A DNA stretch of 64,000 nucleotides from Eubacterium sp. (GTDB taxonomy: Bacteria; Bacillota; Clostridia; Peptostreptococcales; Anaerovoracaceae). The position numbers were made by a program, and so were the translations under genes. Below are positions 53,906 to 63,263 of this stretch, piece by piece; the stretch's first letter is position 1; each line of letters opens with the position of its first letter. A model generated the notes under the pieces. The model was not told the origin of the DNA. It saw only the letters and a list, made by a program, of their open reading frames with translations, and did no database searches. The stretch covers positions 141,822-205,821 of the forward strand of contig JAETRU010000001.1 of NCBI GenBank assembly GCA_021769965.1. The letters are read 5' to 3'.

Positions 53906-54855
53906 GTGGTATCACCTCCGATCCGGTCCCTTGCAAGGGAACAAAACGCTGTGTTCAGTTCAATGCCGATGTAGTGCCGTCCGTGCCGTTTTGCCGCAAG
54001 CCCCGTCGTACCGCTGCCCATGAATGGGTCAAGGACAACCCCGCCTGCCGGACATCCTGCCAGTATGCAGTTTTCTGCCAGCTTTGGGGGATAGGCAGCA
54101 AAATGCCCGCCCTTGTACGGCACAGTGTTGATAAACCACACGTCGCGCTTAGCCCGGACAGGCGAAATTATTTCATCGGTTATGCTGCCTTTTTCTCTGG
54201 GCTTGTTGATATTTTGGGTTTGCGGCTGACCGGGAACGGGAGAAGAATACTTGCCCACGCCGCGCCCGTTTTTCTTGCGCAGGGCAGTTGTGGGCGCGAT
54301 CGGCTCGGCTATGGCCTGCCAGTCGTAGAAATACCGTTTGCTTTTGGAAAACAGGAAAATGTGTTCATAGCTGCGGGTACACCGGTCCTTGATGCTTTCC
54401 GGCATGGGATTTCCTTTGACCCAGATGATGTCGTTGCGCAGATACCAGCCTGCACCGCGCAGGGAGAACGCCAGCATCCACGGGATTCCGATCATGTCCT
54501 TTGGCTTGCAGCCCTGTACCATGCGGGACAGGGAAACAATCTGCCCGTTGCGCCCGTTCGGATATTTGGGATCCCGGGCAGTACCCTTACCGGACGTGCC
54601 GCAATAGCTGTCGGCAATATTCAGCCAGAGTGTCCCATCCGGGCGTAGCACACGCATTACTTCACGGAATACCTTTGTCAGTCGTGCTATGTATTCCTCC
54701 GGTGTGTCCTCACGCCCGATCTGCGCATCCATGCCGTAATCACGCAAGCCATAATACGGCGGCGAAGTCACGCAGCAATGGATGCTGTCGTCCGGCAGGG
54801 TTTTCAGCACAGACAGGCAATCGCCGCAAAGGATGGTGTCAATGGGCAGGTTCAT
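53902..54855 (-). CDS. DNA methyltransferase (N4-cytosine / N6-adenine type)
   Basis: The 317-residue enzyme shows the catalytic motif CCVTSPPYYGLRDYG near the N-terminus and the SAM motif DPFMGSGTTGLAAKRHGR at the C-terminus, the beta-class order. No restriction enzyme gene is adjacent, so it is an orphan methylase that probably marks the element against host restriction. It overlaps the VirB4 and NlpC/P60 genes by 4 bases each, inside the transfer operon. Confidence 0.9.
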   Translation of the reverse strand: MNLPIDTILCGDCLSVLKTLPDDSIHCCVTSPPYYGLRDYGMDAQIGREDTPEEYIARLTKVFREVMRVLRPDGTLWLNIADSYCGTSGKGTARDPKYPNGRNGQIVSLSRMVQGCKPKDMIGIPWMLAFSLRGAGWYLRNDIIWVKGNPMPESIKDRCTRSYEHIFLFSKSKRYFYDWQAIAEPIAPTTALRKKNGRGVGKYSSPVPGQPQTQNINKPREKGSITDEIISPVRAKRDVWFINTVPYKGGHFAAYPPKLAENCILAGCPAGGVVLDPFMGSGTTGLAAKRHGRHYIGIELNTAFCSLARDRIGGDTT

Positions 54856-57260
54856 TGTCCGTTCACCTCACTTAGCTTGGTGGACATGATACGGTAAAGC
54901 TCGGTGTCCTTGGGGAAGTGATCCACGAAAGGCAGTATCACGTTTTCAAAGAACAAAAGGCCTTCGCCCGGCGCGGAGTTGGTAACGTATTTAAGCTGCT
55001 CCGACGAAATGTTCAGACGTTCCGCAAGGATTTTCCGGTCGCCTGCCGCTTGGTTGAGCATACAGATATAGTCAGAGTTTTCAAGGATGTTTTCAATTTC
55101 CGGTGAAGATAAAAGATCCTTGACGTTCTGGGTCGCGCCCGTCGGCACGCCGCCCCATTTTCTGAAACGCTTCCATATCTCTGCGGAATAGGCTGCGGTC
55201 TGCGGTTCTTTCAGAAGCAAATGGAACTCGTCGGCATAATACCATGTGGAAACGCCTGCGTTGCGGTTGAGTGTAACACGGTTCCATACCTGATCCTGAA
55301 TAATCAGCATACCCGGCTTTTTCAGATTCTTCGGCAGTTCCTTAATGTCATAGCAGACAAAGCGGTTGTCGATGTCCACCGTCGTTCTGTGGTTGAAGAA
55401 GTTAAGGGATCCCGATACATACAGGTCAAGCGCCTGCGCTACCCGGTCGGCTTCCGGCAAATGCTGCGCCGTCAGCGCGTCGTGCAGGTCGGACAGGATC
55501 GGCATATTCTCCAGGCATGGGTCAGCAAAGTAAGGCTGGTAGATCCGCTGTACCGCCCGATCAATTACCGTTCTTTCAATGGCTTCCAGTCCGGCCTTGC
55601 CGCCCATAATCAGCTCACAAAAAGACAGCACAAAATCGGATTTCAGCGCCAGCGGATTTTCGTCCTCGGAATAATTCAGATTGATGTCCAGCGGGTTCAC
55701 ATAGTCGGTGCTGGTGGGTGACAGCCGGATAATCTGCCCGTGGAGCAGCTTCACCAGCGGCGCATATTCGCCCTCCGGGTCGCACACGATCACATGGTCG
55801 CCGGTTTTCAGAATCACGCTTACCATCTCGCGCTTACAGGAAAAGGACTTGCCCCCGCCGGGTGTACCAAATACCAGCCCGTTGGGAGAACGAGCATTTT
55901 TGCGATCCAGCATGATCATGTTGCCGGATTTGGCGTTCAGTCCGTAATAAAAGGCATCGCCGCCCATGAACAGCTCCTGTGTCACAAAGGGAACAATTAT
56001 CGCGACGGCAGAGGTCGTCATTCCCCGTGTGATTTTGATCTGGCTCACTCCCAGCGGCAGGGACGATACAAGCCCCTGTTCCTGCTGGAAGTCCAGACGG
56101 GTAAGCTGGCAGTTGTATTTCTGCGCCACGCCTGCGGCGCGGAACACGTCATTTTCCAGCTTGCGCCTGGTATCGCCATAGTTCAGCACAAGAAAAGTGA
56201 TCATGAAATAGCGCTCATTGCGGCTTTGCAGTTCGTTTAAGAGCTTTTTCGCTTCGCCGCCGTAGGTCGCAAGGTCAGAGGGAAGTATGTCCATATCGTA
56301 GCCGTCCCGGACAGCTTTTTTCTGTTCCTGTATCTTCATGGCGTCGAGATCGGTAATCTTGCGCTTGATCATTTTGACGGCTTCCGACTGATCCAGCGCC
56401 TGTACATGGAGATTGACCACAATGCCCGAATCGGTATCCAGAAAGTCCGTCAATACATGATCGTTCAGCTCCGGGGTGATAATTTGCAGGAAGCTGGCTG
56501 AGCACAGCTTTCCGCCCATCTGGAACATCCGGCTGTTCTTAAAAGCAAATGAGGACGGAGCGATAAAGTCTTTGGTGGACAGCCCGCTTGGGGCAAGCCA
56601 GTTCCAGTCAAAGGAAAACCGCTCGCCATCCGGGTGCATGATACCGTGCAGCACTTCCAGCCGGTCTTTGCCGTCCAATGCCCGCGCTGCTGCGCCCATC
56701 ACCTTGAAATAGCCCAGCAGATCGGTTTCAATGCGGGTAAGCCGCGCCCGCGCTGCTTTCAGATTGTCGGCATCAATGGTATAGGTCAGATACTTGGTCT
56801 TGACGTTTCCGTTATTGCCCCGTTCAAGCTGACGTTTCAGAATCCCCGTGTTTTCCTGCCGGATATGGTCTAATCCGTCGCCGCAAAGCGGAATCTCAAA
56901 ACTCTGTGCAAGCTGCTCCCGGTCGCTTTTCCGGTTGACAAAGGTGAGCTGCACATGAATGGAAGCGTCCAGATAGTTGTACAGATCACACAGGTATTCA
57001 AAAATCGCTGTCTGATCGTCCGGCTGGGCAAGCTGGTAGTTCACATCGAAAAATTCAATGCTTTTGGAATAGCTCCTGCCGCCCAGATAGCAGATACCAT
57101 CCGGGTGCATGGTCTGATAGGGAATCGTGTCCTGCGCCGTATGGGGCTTGCCGTCGCCCTTATACTTGCGGATGATCGCCTCAATTTCTCTTTTTTCCGC
57201 GCGGGTGAGTTTACGCTTTGCCGCTGCGTTTTCCGCTGCGGGTTTTGTCGCCTTGGACAA
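54852..57260 (-). CDS. VirB4-like conjugation ATPase
   Basis: The 802-residue product is the motor of the type IV secretion channel. Walker A is NGLVFGTPGGGKSFSC near residue 465. A Walker B-like YYADEFHLLL lies near 680, and GGVPTGATQNVKDLL follows. N-terminal DUF87-type sequence (YLGGRSYSKSIEFFDVNYQL) is normal for Firmicutes ICE VirB4. It overlaps prgI-like and methylase genes, so it is tightly coupled. Confidence 0.93.
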   Translation of the reverse strand: MSKATKPAAENAAAKRKLTRAEKREIEAIIRKYKGDGKPHTAQDTIPYQTMHPDGICYLGGRSYSKSIEFFDVNYQLAQPDDQTAIFEYLCDLYNYLDASIHVQLTFVNRKSDREQLAQSFEIPLCGDGLDHIRQENTGILKRQLERGNNGNVKTKYLTYTIDADNLKAARARLTRIETDLLGYFKVMGAAARALDGKDRLEVLHGIMHPDGERFSFDWNWLAPSGLSTKDFIAPSSFAFKNSRMFQMGGKLCSASFLQIITPELNDHVLTDFLDTDSGIVVNLHVQALDQSEAVKMIKRKITDLDAMKIQEQKKAVRDGYDMDILPSDLATYGGEAKKLLNELQSRNERYFMITFLVLNYGDTRRKLENDVFRAAGVAQKYNCQLTRLDFQQEQGLVSSLPLGVSQIKITRGMTTSAVAIIVPFVTQELFMGGDAFYYGLNAKSGNMIMLDRKNARSPNGLVFGTPGGGKSFSCKREMVSVILKTGDHVIVCDPEGEYAPLVKLLHGQIIRLSPTSTDYVNPLDINLNYSEDENPLALKSDFVLSFCELIMGGKAGLEAIERTVIDRAVQRIYQPYFADPCLENMPILSDLHDALTAQHLPEADRVAQALDLYVSGSLNFFNHRTTVDIDNRFVCYDIKELPKNLKKPGMLIIQDQVWNRVTLNRNAGVSTWYYADEFHLLLKEPQTAAYSAEIWKRFRKWGGVPTGATQNVKDLLSSPEIENILENSDYICMLNQAAGDRKILAERLNISSEQLKYVTNSAPGEGLLFFENVILPFVDHFPKDTELYRIMSTKLSEVNGQ

Positions 57261-57612
57261 TCGCTTTTACCTCCTTTTCCATTTGATATTGCCGCACAAG
57301 GGCAGCGTATGCGTTATCGGTCTGATAGGGGCGCTCCTTTGGACGGATAAAGCAGCTTTCCATGATTTGCCGTAAAACCACTTCAAGGGGCTGCCCGTTC
57401 TTTTCATATACGCCAAACAGGAATCCGGGAAGCATGACAAGGATCATCACCATTGCCGCAGCCGTGGTTCCTGCGCCGTCTTTGAGCAAAAAGAACAGCG
57501 GCACTCCCATAAGCGCCGCCACGCCAAAACAGATCAGTTGTCGTTTGGTCAAATTGAAAAGCACCTTGGACTTAATCTTGTTCAAGTCCTTCGGCACATT
57601 CACATACGCCAT
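57211..57612 (-). CDS. PrgI-family conjugation membrane protein
   Basis: The 133-residue product, MAYVNVPKDLNKIKSKVLFNLTKRQLICFGVAALMGVPLFFLL, has two membrane helices (about 25-45 and 50-70) and a cytoplasmic tail. It matches PrgI/VirB3-like proteins encoded just before VirB4. The frame is open to 57693 but MAYVNVPKDL is the family start and GGAGG is 6 bases upstream. It overlaps the VirB4 start by 50 bases and the MT-A70 gene end by 41. Confidence 0.88.
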   Translation of the reverse strand: MAYVNVPKDLNKIKSKVLFNLTKRQLICFGVAALMGVPLFFLLKDGAGTTAAAMVMILVMLPGFLFGVYEKNGQPLEVVLRQIMESCFIRPKERPYQTDNAYAALVRQYQMEKEVKAIVQGDKTRSGKRSGKA

Positions 57613-58165
57613 CGTTCCTCCTTTCCGCAAGCGTAATATCGCTTGCAATTTCATTGCCCCAAACGTCCCAGCCCGGTGCTTTCTGCCGGGCAAACAGTTC
57701 TAAACGGGGCAGGTCGCCCATAAGGGCAAGGATTTTCTGCCTTGCTTCATCTGGCTTTTTACTGTGCTGTTCTATGGGCGAAATAATGAATTGATGTACG
57801 CCTGCGGACTGCCGTTTCGGTTTTCCTTTGGTTGCCAGCAGGCATATTTCTGCGTTGCCCCGCGTCCAATAGCCCAATCCATAAAACCATGTGGGATTTT
57901 TCCGGTTCCGTTTCAGCCAGACAAAGGCCACAGTCTTATATTGAAAGCCCCACGCCTTGATCAGACGCAGCGCCTCGGGTAGCTGGGGAAAGGTTGCCCA
58001 CAGGAACAGGGCGCAGTCTTTCGCGGTCAGCTCTGCCACCGGCAGAGCGCACAGATTATCTATGCCCATGGTGGGATAGTGATTTTCTGCCGCGCCCTGC
58101 ACCTTTCCGCTTTCATAGCGCCAAGGTGGGTCGGCATAAATGATATTGTATTTTCCGATAGTCAC
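57572..58165 (-). CDS. MT-A70 family adenine methyltransferase
   Basis: The 197-residue product has the catalytic DPPW in YNIIYADPPWRYESG and a later SAM-binding region, the MT-A70/M.MunI order. Such proteins methylate adenine N6 in DNA. It sits between the VirB6-like and PrgI genes and has no restriction partner. With the methylase at 53902-54855 it gives the element two modification enzymes. The last 13 codons lie in the PrgI overlap. Confidence 0.88.
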   Translation of the reverse strand: MTIGKYNIIYADPPWRYESGKVQGAAENHYPTMGIDNLCALPVAELTAKDCALFLWATFPQLPEALRLIKAWGFQYKTVAFVWLKRNRKNPTWFYGLGYWTRGNAEICLLATKGKPKRQSAGVHQFIISPIEQHSKKPDEARQKILALMGDLPRLELFARQKAPGWDVWGNEIASDITLAERRNDGVCECAEGLEQD

Positions 58166-58172
58166 ACCTCCG

Positions 58173-59036
58173 TCAATGTGCGCCGAACACTGCGTTTGCC
58201 ATGCTGCCGGTTTTGAACAGGCAGAAGCACAAAAGCACCGTGTAGCCCATCGCCCGCCAGATCGCGCCGGAGATGTCGCCGCCTGCGCCGATGGTCTGTA
58301 TCAGTACCGCATAGATGCCCACGCATACCATAATGAGAAATGCCTGAAACGCCAATGCCAGCAGAGATTTCAAGTAATTCTGCCCGACGCTGCGCCATTC
58401 GCTGTTTGCCATGGTGGAAAGCGGGATAGGGCCAAGTGAGGTCACAAGGTAAATCTGAATCATCCTGCCGTAGATCACCAGCATAATGCAGATAGACAGG
58501 ATATTCATGGTCAGCCCCACAAACAGGGATTGAAACCACAGTCCGATCAGCCCGCCAAGGCTCATTGCTTCAAGCTGTGCTTCGAGGTCTGTTACCACAG
58601 AAGCAAGGTCAATGCTGGTATCGCTGATAATCACGCCTGCGCTCTGGTTAACCACCTGCTGCGCCATATCGAAAATCCCCATGACGATATTCCATGTGTT
58701 CGTAACAATTAGAACAGCAGCAGAGGACTTAAACACCCATTTGAAGAACATAAAGGTGTCAATGTCGTGCATATTGTTCTTCTCTGTCACCATCTGGATC
58801 AGCTCATAGCACATGACGAAGGCGAGGATTGCGCCTGCTATCGGGATAATGACTGTTTCGGAAAGGCTGCGGATCATGTTAAAAATTCCGGCGTTCCAGC
58901 CCTGCGGTGTTGCGCCCACTTCTCCGGCGATTTCACCCACCTTTTGGTTGACAGTATCAAACAGGCCGGTCAGGTTTCCAATGATACCATCCGTCAATAT
59001 GCCCCTGAACCATTCTTCAAGCCAATCAAGTATCAA
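58173..59036 (-). CDS. VirB6/TrbL-like conjugation membrane protein
   Basis: The 287-residue product has about six membrane helices (for example VIIPIAGAILAFVMCYEL, AAVLIVTNTWNIVMGIF, LFVGLTMNILSICIMLVIY, SLLALAFQAFLIMVCVGIYA). It matches the CD1112/VirB6-like channel proteins of CTn elements, the inner-membrane core of the transfer apparatus. It follows the Maff2 gene by 69 bases. Confidence 0.88.
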   Translation of the reverse strand: MILDWLEEWFRGILTDGIIGNLTGLFDTVNQKVGEIAGEVGATPQGWNAGIFNMIRSLSETVIIPIAGAILAFVMCYELIQMVTEKNNMHDIDTFMFFKWVFKSSAAVLIVTNTWNIVMGIFDMAQQVVNQSAGVIISDTSIDLASVVTDLEAQLEAMSLGGLIGLWFQSLFVGLTMNILSICIMLVIYGRMIQIYLVTSLGPIPLSTMANSEWRSVGQNYLKSLLALAFQAFLIMVCVGIYAVLIQTIGAGGDISGAIWRAMGYTVLLCFCLFKTGSMANAVFGAH

Positions 59037-59105
59037 ATGGCAGCACCTCCTTTCCCGCGCCCGCCCGTTTTACACGGACGGGCGCGAAAGATTGATACGG
59101 GCAAA

Positions 59106-59321
59106 TTAACCGAACAGGCCGGAGAGCAAAGGTACAAGGATCAGGCCGATGAGGGCGACACCGCCGCCAGCCATAAGCTGCTTCATGCCCTGGCTCTTAG
59201 CGCCGGGATTGTCCGAGCCGTAGCCCTCCAAAAGGTTGATGACACCCCAGATACCAAGACCGGCACCGAGAGCAATCACGAGTGTCTGCAATACGTCAAC
59301 TGCGCTGTTAAAGAAATCCAT
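59106..59321 (-). CDS. Maff2-family membrane protein
   Basis: The 71-residue product, MDFFNSAVDVLQTLVIALGAGLGIWGVINLLEGYG ... LMAGGGVALIGLILVPLLSGLFG, has two helices and a Gly-rich turn, the Maff2 pattern. It is pilin/VirB2-like in size and place, immediately before the VirB6 gene. It may form part of the channel; its exact role is unproven. Confidence 0.88.
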   Translation of the reverse strand: MDFFNSAVDVLQTLVIALGAGLGIWGVINLLEGYGSDNPGAKSQGMKQLMAGGGVALIGLILVPLLSGLFG

Positions 59322-59333
59322 AAATTACCTCCA

Positions 59334-59654
59334 TTATTCAGAATTGATTTGTGTTTGGTCAGTAGTATAGCCGCCCTTGTCGGCGGCTGCTTCGTCCGTT
59401 TTGATTGTCCGGCTGGACAGGCCTGCTTCCGCCCATTCTTTTAGGGCAAGGACATACAGATACTCTCGTTCCATTGCAAGCCGTCGTTCCACTTCACGCG
59501 CAGCTTCCTCCGTGTCAATTTCCGTATAGGGGATACCCAGAGCATCGCACTCCTGTATCTTCTCCCACAGCACTACACCGCAGAGGATAGCGCGGGTGAT
59601 CGTGATCATCGGGTTCAGACAATCCATAAAAGCCTCATAATTCGAGCGTTCCAT
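59334..59654 (-). CDS. Conserved small ICE protein between virD4 and Maff2 genes
   Basis: The 106-residue product (MERSNYEAFMDCLNPMITITRAILCGVVLWEKIQECDALGIPY ... VERRLAMEREYLYVLALKEWAEAG) is mainly helical with an amphipathic C-terminal half. The frame is open to 59669, but AAGGAG lies 6 bases before ATG 59654. Not recognised as a named family; its place between virD4-like and Maff2 genes implies a role in transfer. Confidence 0.65.
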   Translation of the reverse strand: MERSNYEAFMDCLNPMITITRAILCGVVLWEKIQECDALGIPYTEIDTEEAAREVERRLAMEREYLYVLALKEWAEAGLSSRTIKTDEAAADKGGYTTDQTQINSE

Positions 59655-59665
59655 AGCTGCTCCTT

Positions 59666-61477
59666 TCATTCGCCGCTTTCTTCTGCGGCCATATTCATAT
59701 GCGACAAATCAATGTCGTACAGGTCAAACGGTTCCTCCGGCTCTACCACCGCAGGGGTGCGTTTCTTCTTTCTCTGCGCCCGGATGTATCTCTCAACATC
59801 AAAGGCATTTTTCTTGTCGGCGTCGGATAGGTACTTGTAGTTCGGGTGTTTTGTAATATCGTATTTCTTGGAGAAAAACGGTCTGATACCGCGTACCTGC
59901 AAAATACACATTCCTCCGTCCATCGTTGCGATTTCGTCCTGTGTCATCAGCTCCTTTCCGAGTTTTTGATAATTTAAGCCGTGGGAGATTTCCTTGCCCC
60001 GATTCTCGCTGGTATTGAAACTGTCAATCGTTTCTTTCCCTAAAATCTCCGAGATCTCTTTGAGCGTGGTTTTCTCCTTACCGCCTAAAAACAGCATGGT
60101 GTCGCAGTTGCCCACTATGGTATCGGCATTGTCCCGATAGATCGCCTTTAGCTGGCTCTGCGACTGCAAAATAATAGAAGCCGATATTTCACGGCTTCGG
60201 ATAGTAGCAATGAGCTTGTCAAACTGCGGGATCTGCCCGATGTTGGCAAACTCGTCCAATATGCAGCGGACGTGAACGGGCAGCCTGCCGCCGTACACAT
60301 CATCGGCCTTGTCGCATAACAGGTTAAATAGCTGGGCTTGCAAAATGGCAATGACAAAATTAAAGGTCGAATCTGTATCACTCATGATGAGGAACAGGGC
60401 GGTCTTTCTGTCGCCCAGCGTGTCCAGTTCCATTTCGTCATATTCCATCAACTCCCGCAGCTCCCGAATATCAAATGGAGCCAGCCTTGCACCGCAACTG
60501 ACGAGGATTGAAGCACGGGTCTTTCCGGCACTCAGCAGGAACTTCTTATACTGCCGTACCGCAAAATGCTCCGGATCCTTTTCTTCCAGACGGGCAAACA
60601 TGAGGTCAACGGGGCTTTGAAACTCGCTGTCGTCCTCCTTTGCTTCGCTGGCATTGATCATGTCAAGCATGGTGGTAAAGTTCTTTTCTTCCTCCGGCGC
60701 TTCATAGAAAATATATCCGATCAGCGCGGAATAGAAAAGGCGTTCCGACTTCACCCAGAAATCCTCGGCGCTCTGTGCGCCCTCACCCTTGGTATTGACG
60801 ATAATCGTATTGACCAGCTTCAAAATGTCCTTTTCACTGCGCAGATAGGCAAAGGGGTTGTAGTGCATACTCTTGGAAAAGTTGATGGTATTCAGCACCT
60901 TGATCCGGTACTTCGCCCTTTGCAAAAGCTGTCCTACCTCGCAAATCAGGCTGCCTTTCGGGTCAGTGATCACATAGGAGCTGTGAAGCTGCATGATGTT
61001 GGGTTTGGCGAAAAAGCGGGTCTTTCCCGAACCGCTGCCCCCTATGACAAGGATATTCTTGTTTCTCGCATTCTTCGGATCCTTCGGACGGTTGGACATC
61101 ATCAGCCGTTCGGTCTGCGTCAGCAGCACATTGTTTTCAAACACCGGGTCGATAAAGGGCTTGATATCGGCGGGCGTACCCCAACGTGCCGTGCCGTATT
61201 CCATACCCTTGCGGTACTTCTTGGCGTTTTTCTGCTTGGAATAGACCACCAGCCGGATAGTCACCGCACCAGCAATGCCGATTAGCAGATCGACGGGGTG
61301 AAAGCTAGGCGCGGCACTGGAAAAGGCTGCGGTAAAGCCCTGCCCGATATGCAGCAGCTTTGCGGATAGATCGATACCCTGTGCCAGCCGGAACGCCTGT
61401 CCGGCCTTCCCGAGCAGATATACAAACAACAGATACGGGAGATTTAACAGAATCAGTTTTTTCACTTCCGGCTTCAT
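59666..61477 (-). CDS. VirD4-like coupling protein
   Basis: The 603-residue coupling ATPase has two N-terminal membrane helices and Walker A NILVIGGSGSGKTRFF near residue 145. Walker B is in VRCILDEFANIGQIPQF near 415; SLICEVGQLL and SQSQLKAIY are family motifs. It links the relaxase-DNA complex to the VirB4 channel. It overlaps the PcfB gene by 4 bases. Confidence 0.95.
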   Translation of the reverse strand: MKPEVKKLILLNLPYLLFVYLLGKAGQAFRLAQGIDLSAKLLHIGQGFTAAFSSAAPSFHPVDLLIGIAGAVTIRLVVYSKQKNAKKYRKGMEYGTARWGTPADIKPFIDPVFENNVLLTQTERLMMSNRPKDPKNARNKNILVIGGSGSGKTRFFAKPNIMQLHSSYVITDPKGSLICEVGQLLQRAKYRIKVLNTINFSKSMHYNPFAYLRSEKDILKLVNTIIVNTKGEGAQSAEDFWVKSERLFYSALIGYIFYEAPEEEKNFTTMLDMINASEAKEDDSEFQSPVDLMFARLEEKDPEHFAVRQYKKFLLSAGKTRASILVSCGARLAPFDIRELRELMEYDEMELDTLGDRKTALFLIMSDTDSTFNFVIAILQAQLFNLLCDKADDVYGGRLPVHVRCILDEFANIGQIPQFDKLIATIRSREISASIILQSQSQLKAIYRDNADTIVGNCDTMLFLGGKEKTTLKEISEILGKETIDSFNTSENRGKEISHGLNYQKLGKELMTQDEIATMDGGMCILQVRGIRPFFSKKYDITKHPNYKYLSDADKKNAFDVERYIRAQRKKKRTPAVVEPEEPFDLYDIDLSHMNMAAEESGE

Positions 61478-61938
61478 CGATCAATCCCCCTGTCCATTTT
61501 CTTCACCGTATCCCGCGCTGCCATCCGCTTTGCAGCTTCGGCTTTTTTCTCGCCAATATCCCTTCGTACAGACGGCTTGCGCTCCATGTCCAGTTTCTTT
61601 GCAGAGAACTCGCGGAACGCTGCGGTCAGCACATCCGCATCTCTGCCCTTAAAGAACACAAGGTAGCGGTCGTCTGTCTTTTTCAGCGCAAAGTCAATGC
61701 CGTACTTTTTGGCAGTTTGGGAAAAGGCTTTGATATTTGCGTCGGTGATTTCGATATTGGAAACGCCGGTGCCGTGACGCATAAGCTGTTTCAACGTTTG
61801 CTTGCCTCGGTGGGGCGTATCCCGTTTCTTGCGGTAAAGCTGCATGAACTGTCGCAGTGCTGCTTGCAGTACCTTTCCGTCCAGCTTTGCCGTCTTAATT
61901 GCAAGTGCAATAGTCTTACTTGTTACTTCTTCCTGCAA
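61474..61938 (-). CDS. PcfB family protein
   Basis: The 154-residue product (SKTIALAIKTAKLDGKVLQAALRQFMQLYRKKR ... TPHRGKQTLKQLMRHGTGVSNIEI) matches PcfB (DUF3801), which in the pCF10 system joins relaxosome and coupling protein. A basic tail may bind DNA. It overlaps virD4 and lies after the replication initiator by a 70-base gap. Confidence 0.9.
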   Translation of the reverse strand: MQEEVTSKTIALAIKTAKLDGKVLQAALRQFMQLYRKKRDTPHRGKQTLKQLMRHGTGVSNIEITDANIKAFSQTAKKYGIDFALKKTDDRYLVFFKGRDADVLTAAFREFSAKKLDMERKPSVRRDIGEKKAEAAKRMAARDTVKKMDRGIDR

Positions 61939-62008
61939 AATGTACCTCCTTTCGCAGTTTTACAAATGCCTCTCTAAGGCGGATGCACCCGCTGATACAG
62001 GCAAATCC

Positions 62009-63001
62009 TCATAGGCTGTCTGCTCCCTCATAGCTGTAATCCGGGATGCCGCTTTTGGGATTACCCCAATCCGGCTGTGCCATATCGTGCGCAACAAGGG
62101 CGGTATAGTAGCTGTCAATAGTGCTGGGGGCATTAAACAGCACCGCCCGGAGATATTGCCGGATGTTGCGGATCTTAGTGGTGTTCTCCCGCAGACAGTC
62201 AAAGACAAACTCGATATGGCTGCTGTTCAGCTTCATAAACTTGCTTTTTACCAGCTCTGCCGGGTAGTCGTCACCGGCAATGCGGATCTTCTTGCGGGAA
62301 CTGCATACCGTTTCCAGAATAATGTCCACGATCTCGTCCAGGCGGTCACGGTCAATGCGCTTATCCTGCAAAAGAATGTCATATTCGATGTTGTCGCAGA
62401 TAATCTCCCGGTAAATCCTATATGCTTCATTTTCGCTGTCTGCCGTTTCCTTTCGCTTCCGTTCCGGCGGCGCAGCCGCTTGTTTCCCGTCCACGCTCAA
62501 AGGGAAGGGGTAAGGGGAAAGGATAGGAATGGAATCGGTACTTGATAGATCTGTAATTGATTTTTCTTTTTTTGATAAGTCAGTTCTTAATATATCTTTA
62601 TTTAATTGCGTTGGATTTTCCAACGTAGGGTTTTCCAACGTAGGATTTTCCTGCGTTGGATTATCCAATGTTGGATTTTCCAATGTAGGTAAATCCGATA
62701 CTGGCTTTTGAGGAAGCTCATAGATTACGTAGTCTGCGCCGCGCAAGCGTCCTTTTTCGTCGCGTTCCCGGCTGCGGACAATATATCCGGCTCTTTCCAG
62801 CTCCCGTATTGCCTCCCGGATCGCGTCGATCTTTTCCCGGTTGATAAGGGACAGACCTTTCAGCGTGTAGTCCCAGTTATCCGGCAGGGACAGCATTTGG
62901 GACAGCAGCCCCTTTGCTTTTAGGGAAAGCTCCTGATTGCGTAGGTGGTGATTGGACATAACGGTGTAGCCGCTGTTTTTTTCCACCCGAAATACTGCCA
63001 T
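62009..63001 (-). CDS. Replication initiator / helix-turn-helix ICE protein
   Basis: The 330-residue product begins MAVFRVEKNSGYTVMSNHHLRNQELSLKAKGLLSQMLSLPDNWDYTLKGLS, a RepA_N-like winged helix, through YVIYELPQKP near residue 97. Residues about 103-132 are six NPTLE/NPTQE repeats encoded by 15-base iterons. The C-terminal DUF6017-like domain begins near 190 (YRIYREIICDNIEYDILLQDKRID). It probably starts replication of the excised circle, as in Tn1549-type elements. It is the first large gene of the minus-strand transfer operon. Confidence 0.85.
   Translation of the reverse strand: MAVFRVEKNSGYTVMSNHHLRNQELSLKAKGLLSQMLSLPDNWDYTLKGLSLINREKIDAIREAIRELERAGYIVRSRERDEKGRLRGADYVIYELPQKPVSDLPTLENPTLDNPTQENPTLENPTLENPTQLNKDILRTDLSKKEKSITDLSSTDSIPILSPYPFPLSVDGKQAAAPPERKRKETADSENEAYRIYREIICDNIEYDILLQDKRIDRDRLDEIVDIILETVCSSRKKIRIAGDDYPAELVKSKFMKLNSSHIEFVFDCLRENTTKIRNIRQYLRAVLFNAPSTIDSYYTALVAHDMAQPDWGNPKSGIPDYSYEGADSL
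62606..62692. repeat. 15-bp tandem repeats (iteron-like) inside the replication gene
   Basis: Five full units, 62618-62632, 62633-62647, 62648-62662, 62663-62677 and 62678-62692, vary around TTCCAACGTAGGATT; a 12-base partial unit stands at 62606. On the minus strand they encode NPTLE/NPTQE. RepA_N-type replicons often carry the origin and iterons in the rep gene itself. Confidence 0.75.
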
Positions 63002-63021
63002 AGGTTATCAGCTCCTTTCGA

Positions 63022-63234
63022 TCACTCTACCTTGCTGCGCCGGATTGCGGTCTGTCTGCCCGGTTCATACGGACACTCGGCATATACACAAAACCGATAT
63101 TTCCAGTGCGGACGATAGAAGTGGCAGGTGTTACAGTCCTCATGCTCGGTGCAGCCGTTCTCGTACCGGTCAAATCCGGGCTTTCCCTGCATGAGCGTTT
63201 CAAATGCGCGGCTTTTACCGCTCATAAAGTACAT
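63022..63234 (-). CDS. Small Cys-rich ICE protein
   Basis: The 70-residue product (CTEHEDCNTCHFYRPHWKYRFCVYAECPYEPGRQTAIRR) has six cysteines and could bind zinc. AGGAGG precedes the ATG at 63234 by 10 bases; an internal ATG at 63225 is possible. It is the first gene after the right end and is followed by the replication gene 20 bases downstream. Family not named with certainty. Confidence 0.7.
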   Translation of the reverse strand: MYFMSGKSRAFETLMQGKPGFDRYENGCTEHEDCNTCHFYRPHWKYRFCVYAECPYEPGRQTAIRRSKVE

Positions 63235-63263
63235 TCCGGCTGCGCCTCCTTTCTGAATTTGGG

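Noticed and set aside
62606..62692. Possible CRISPR array or satellite
   Set aside because: Units are contiguous, without spacers, and in frame with the replication gene.
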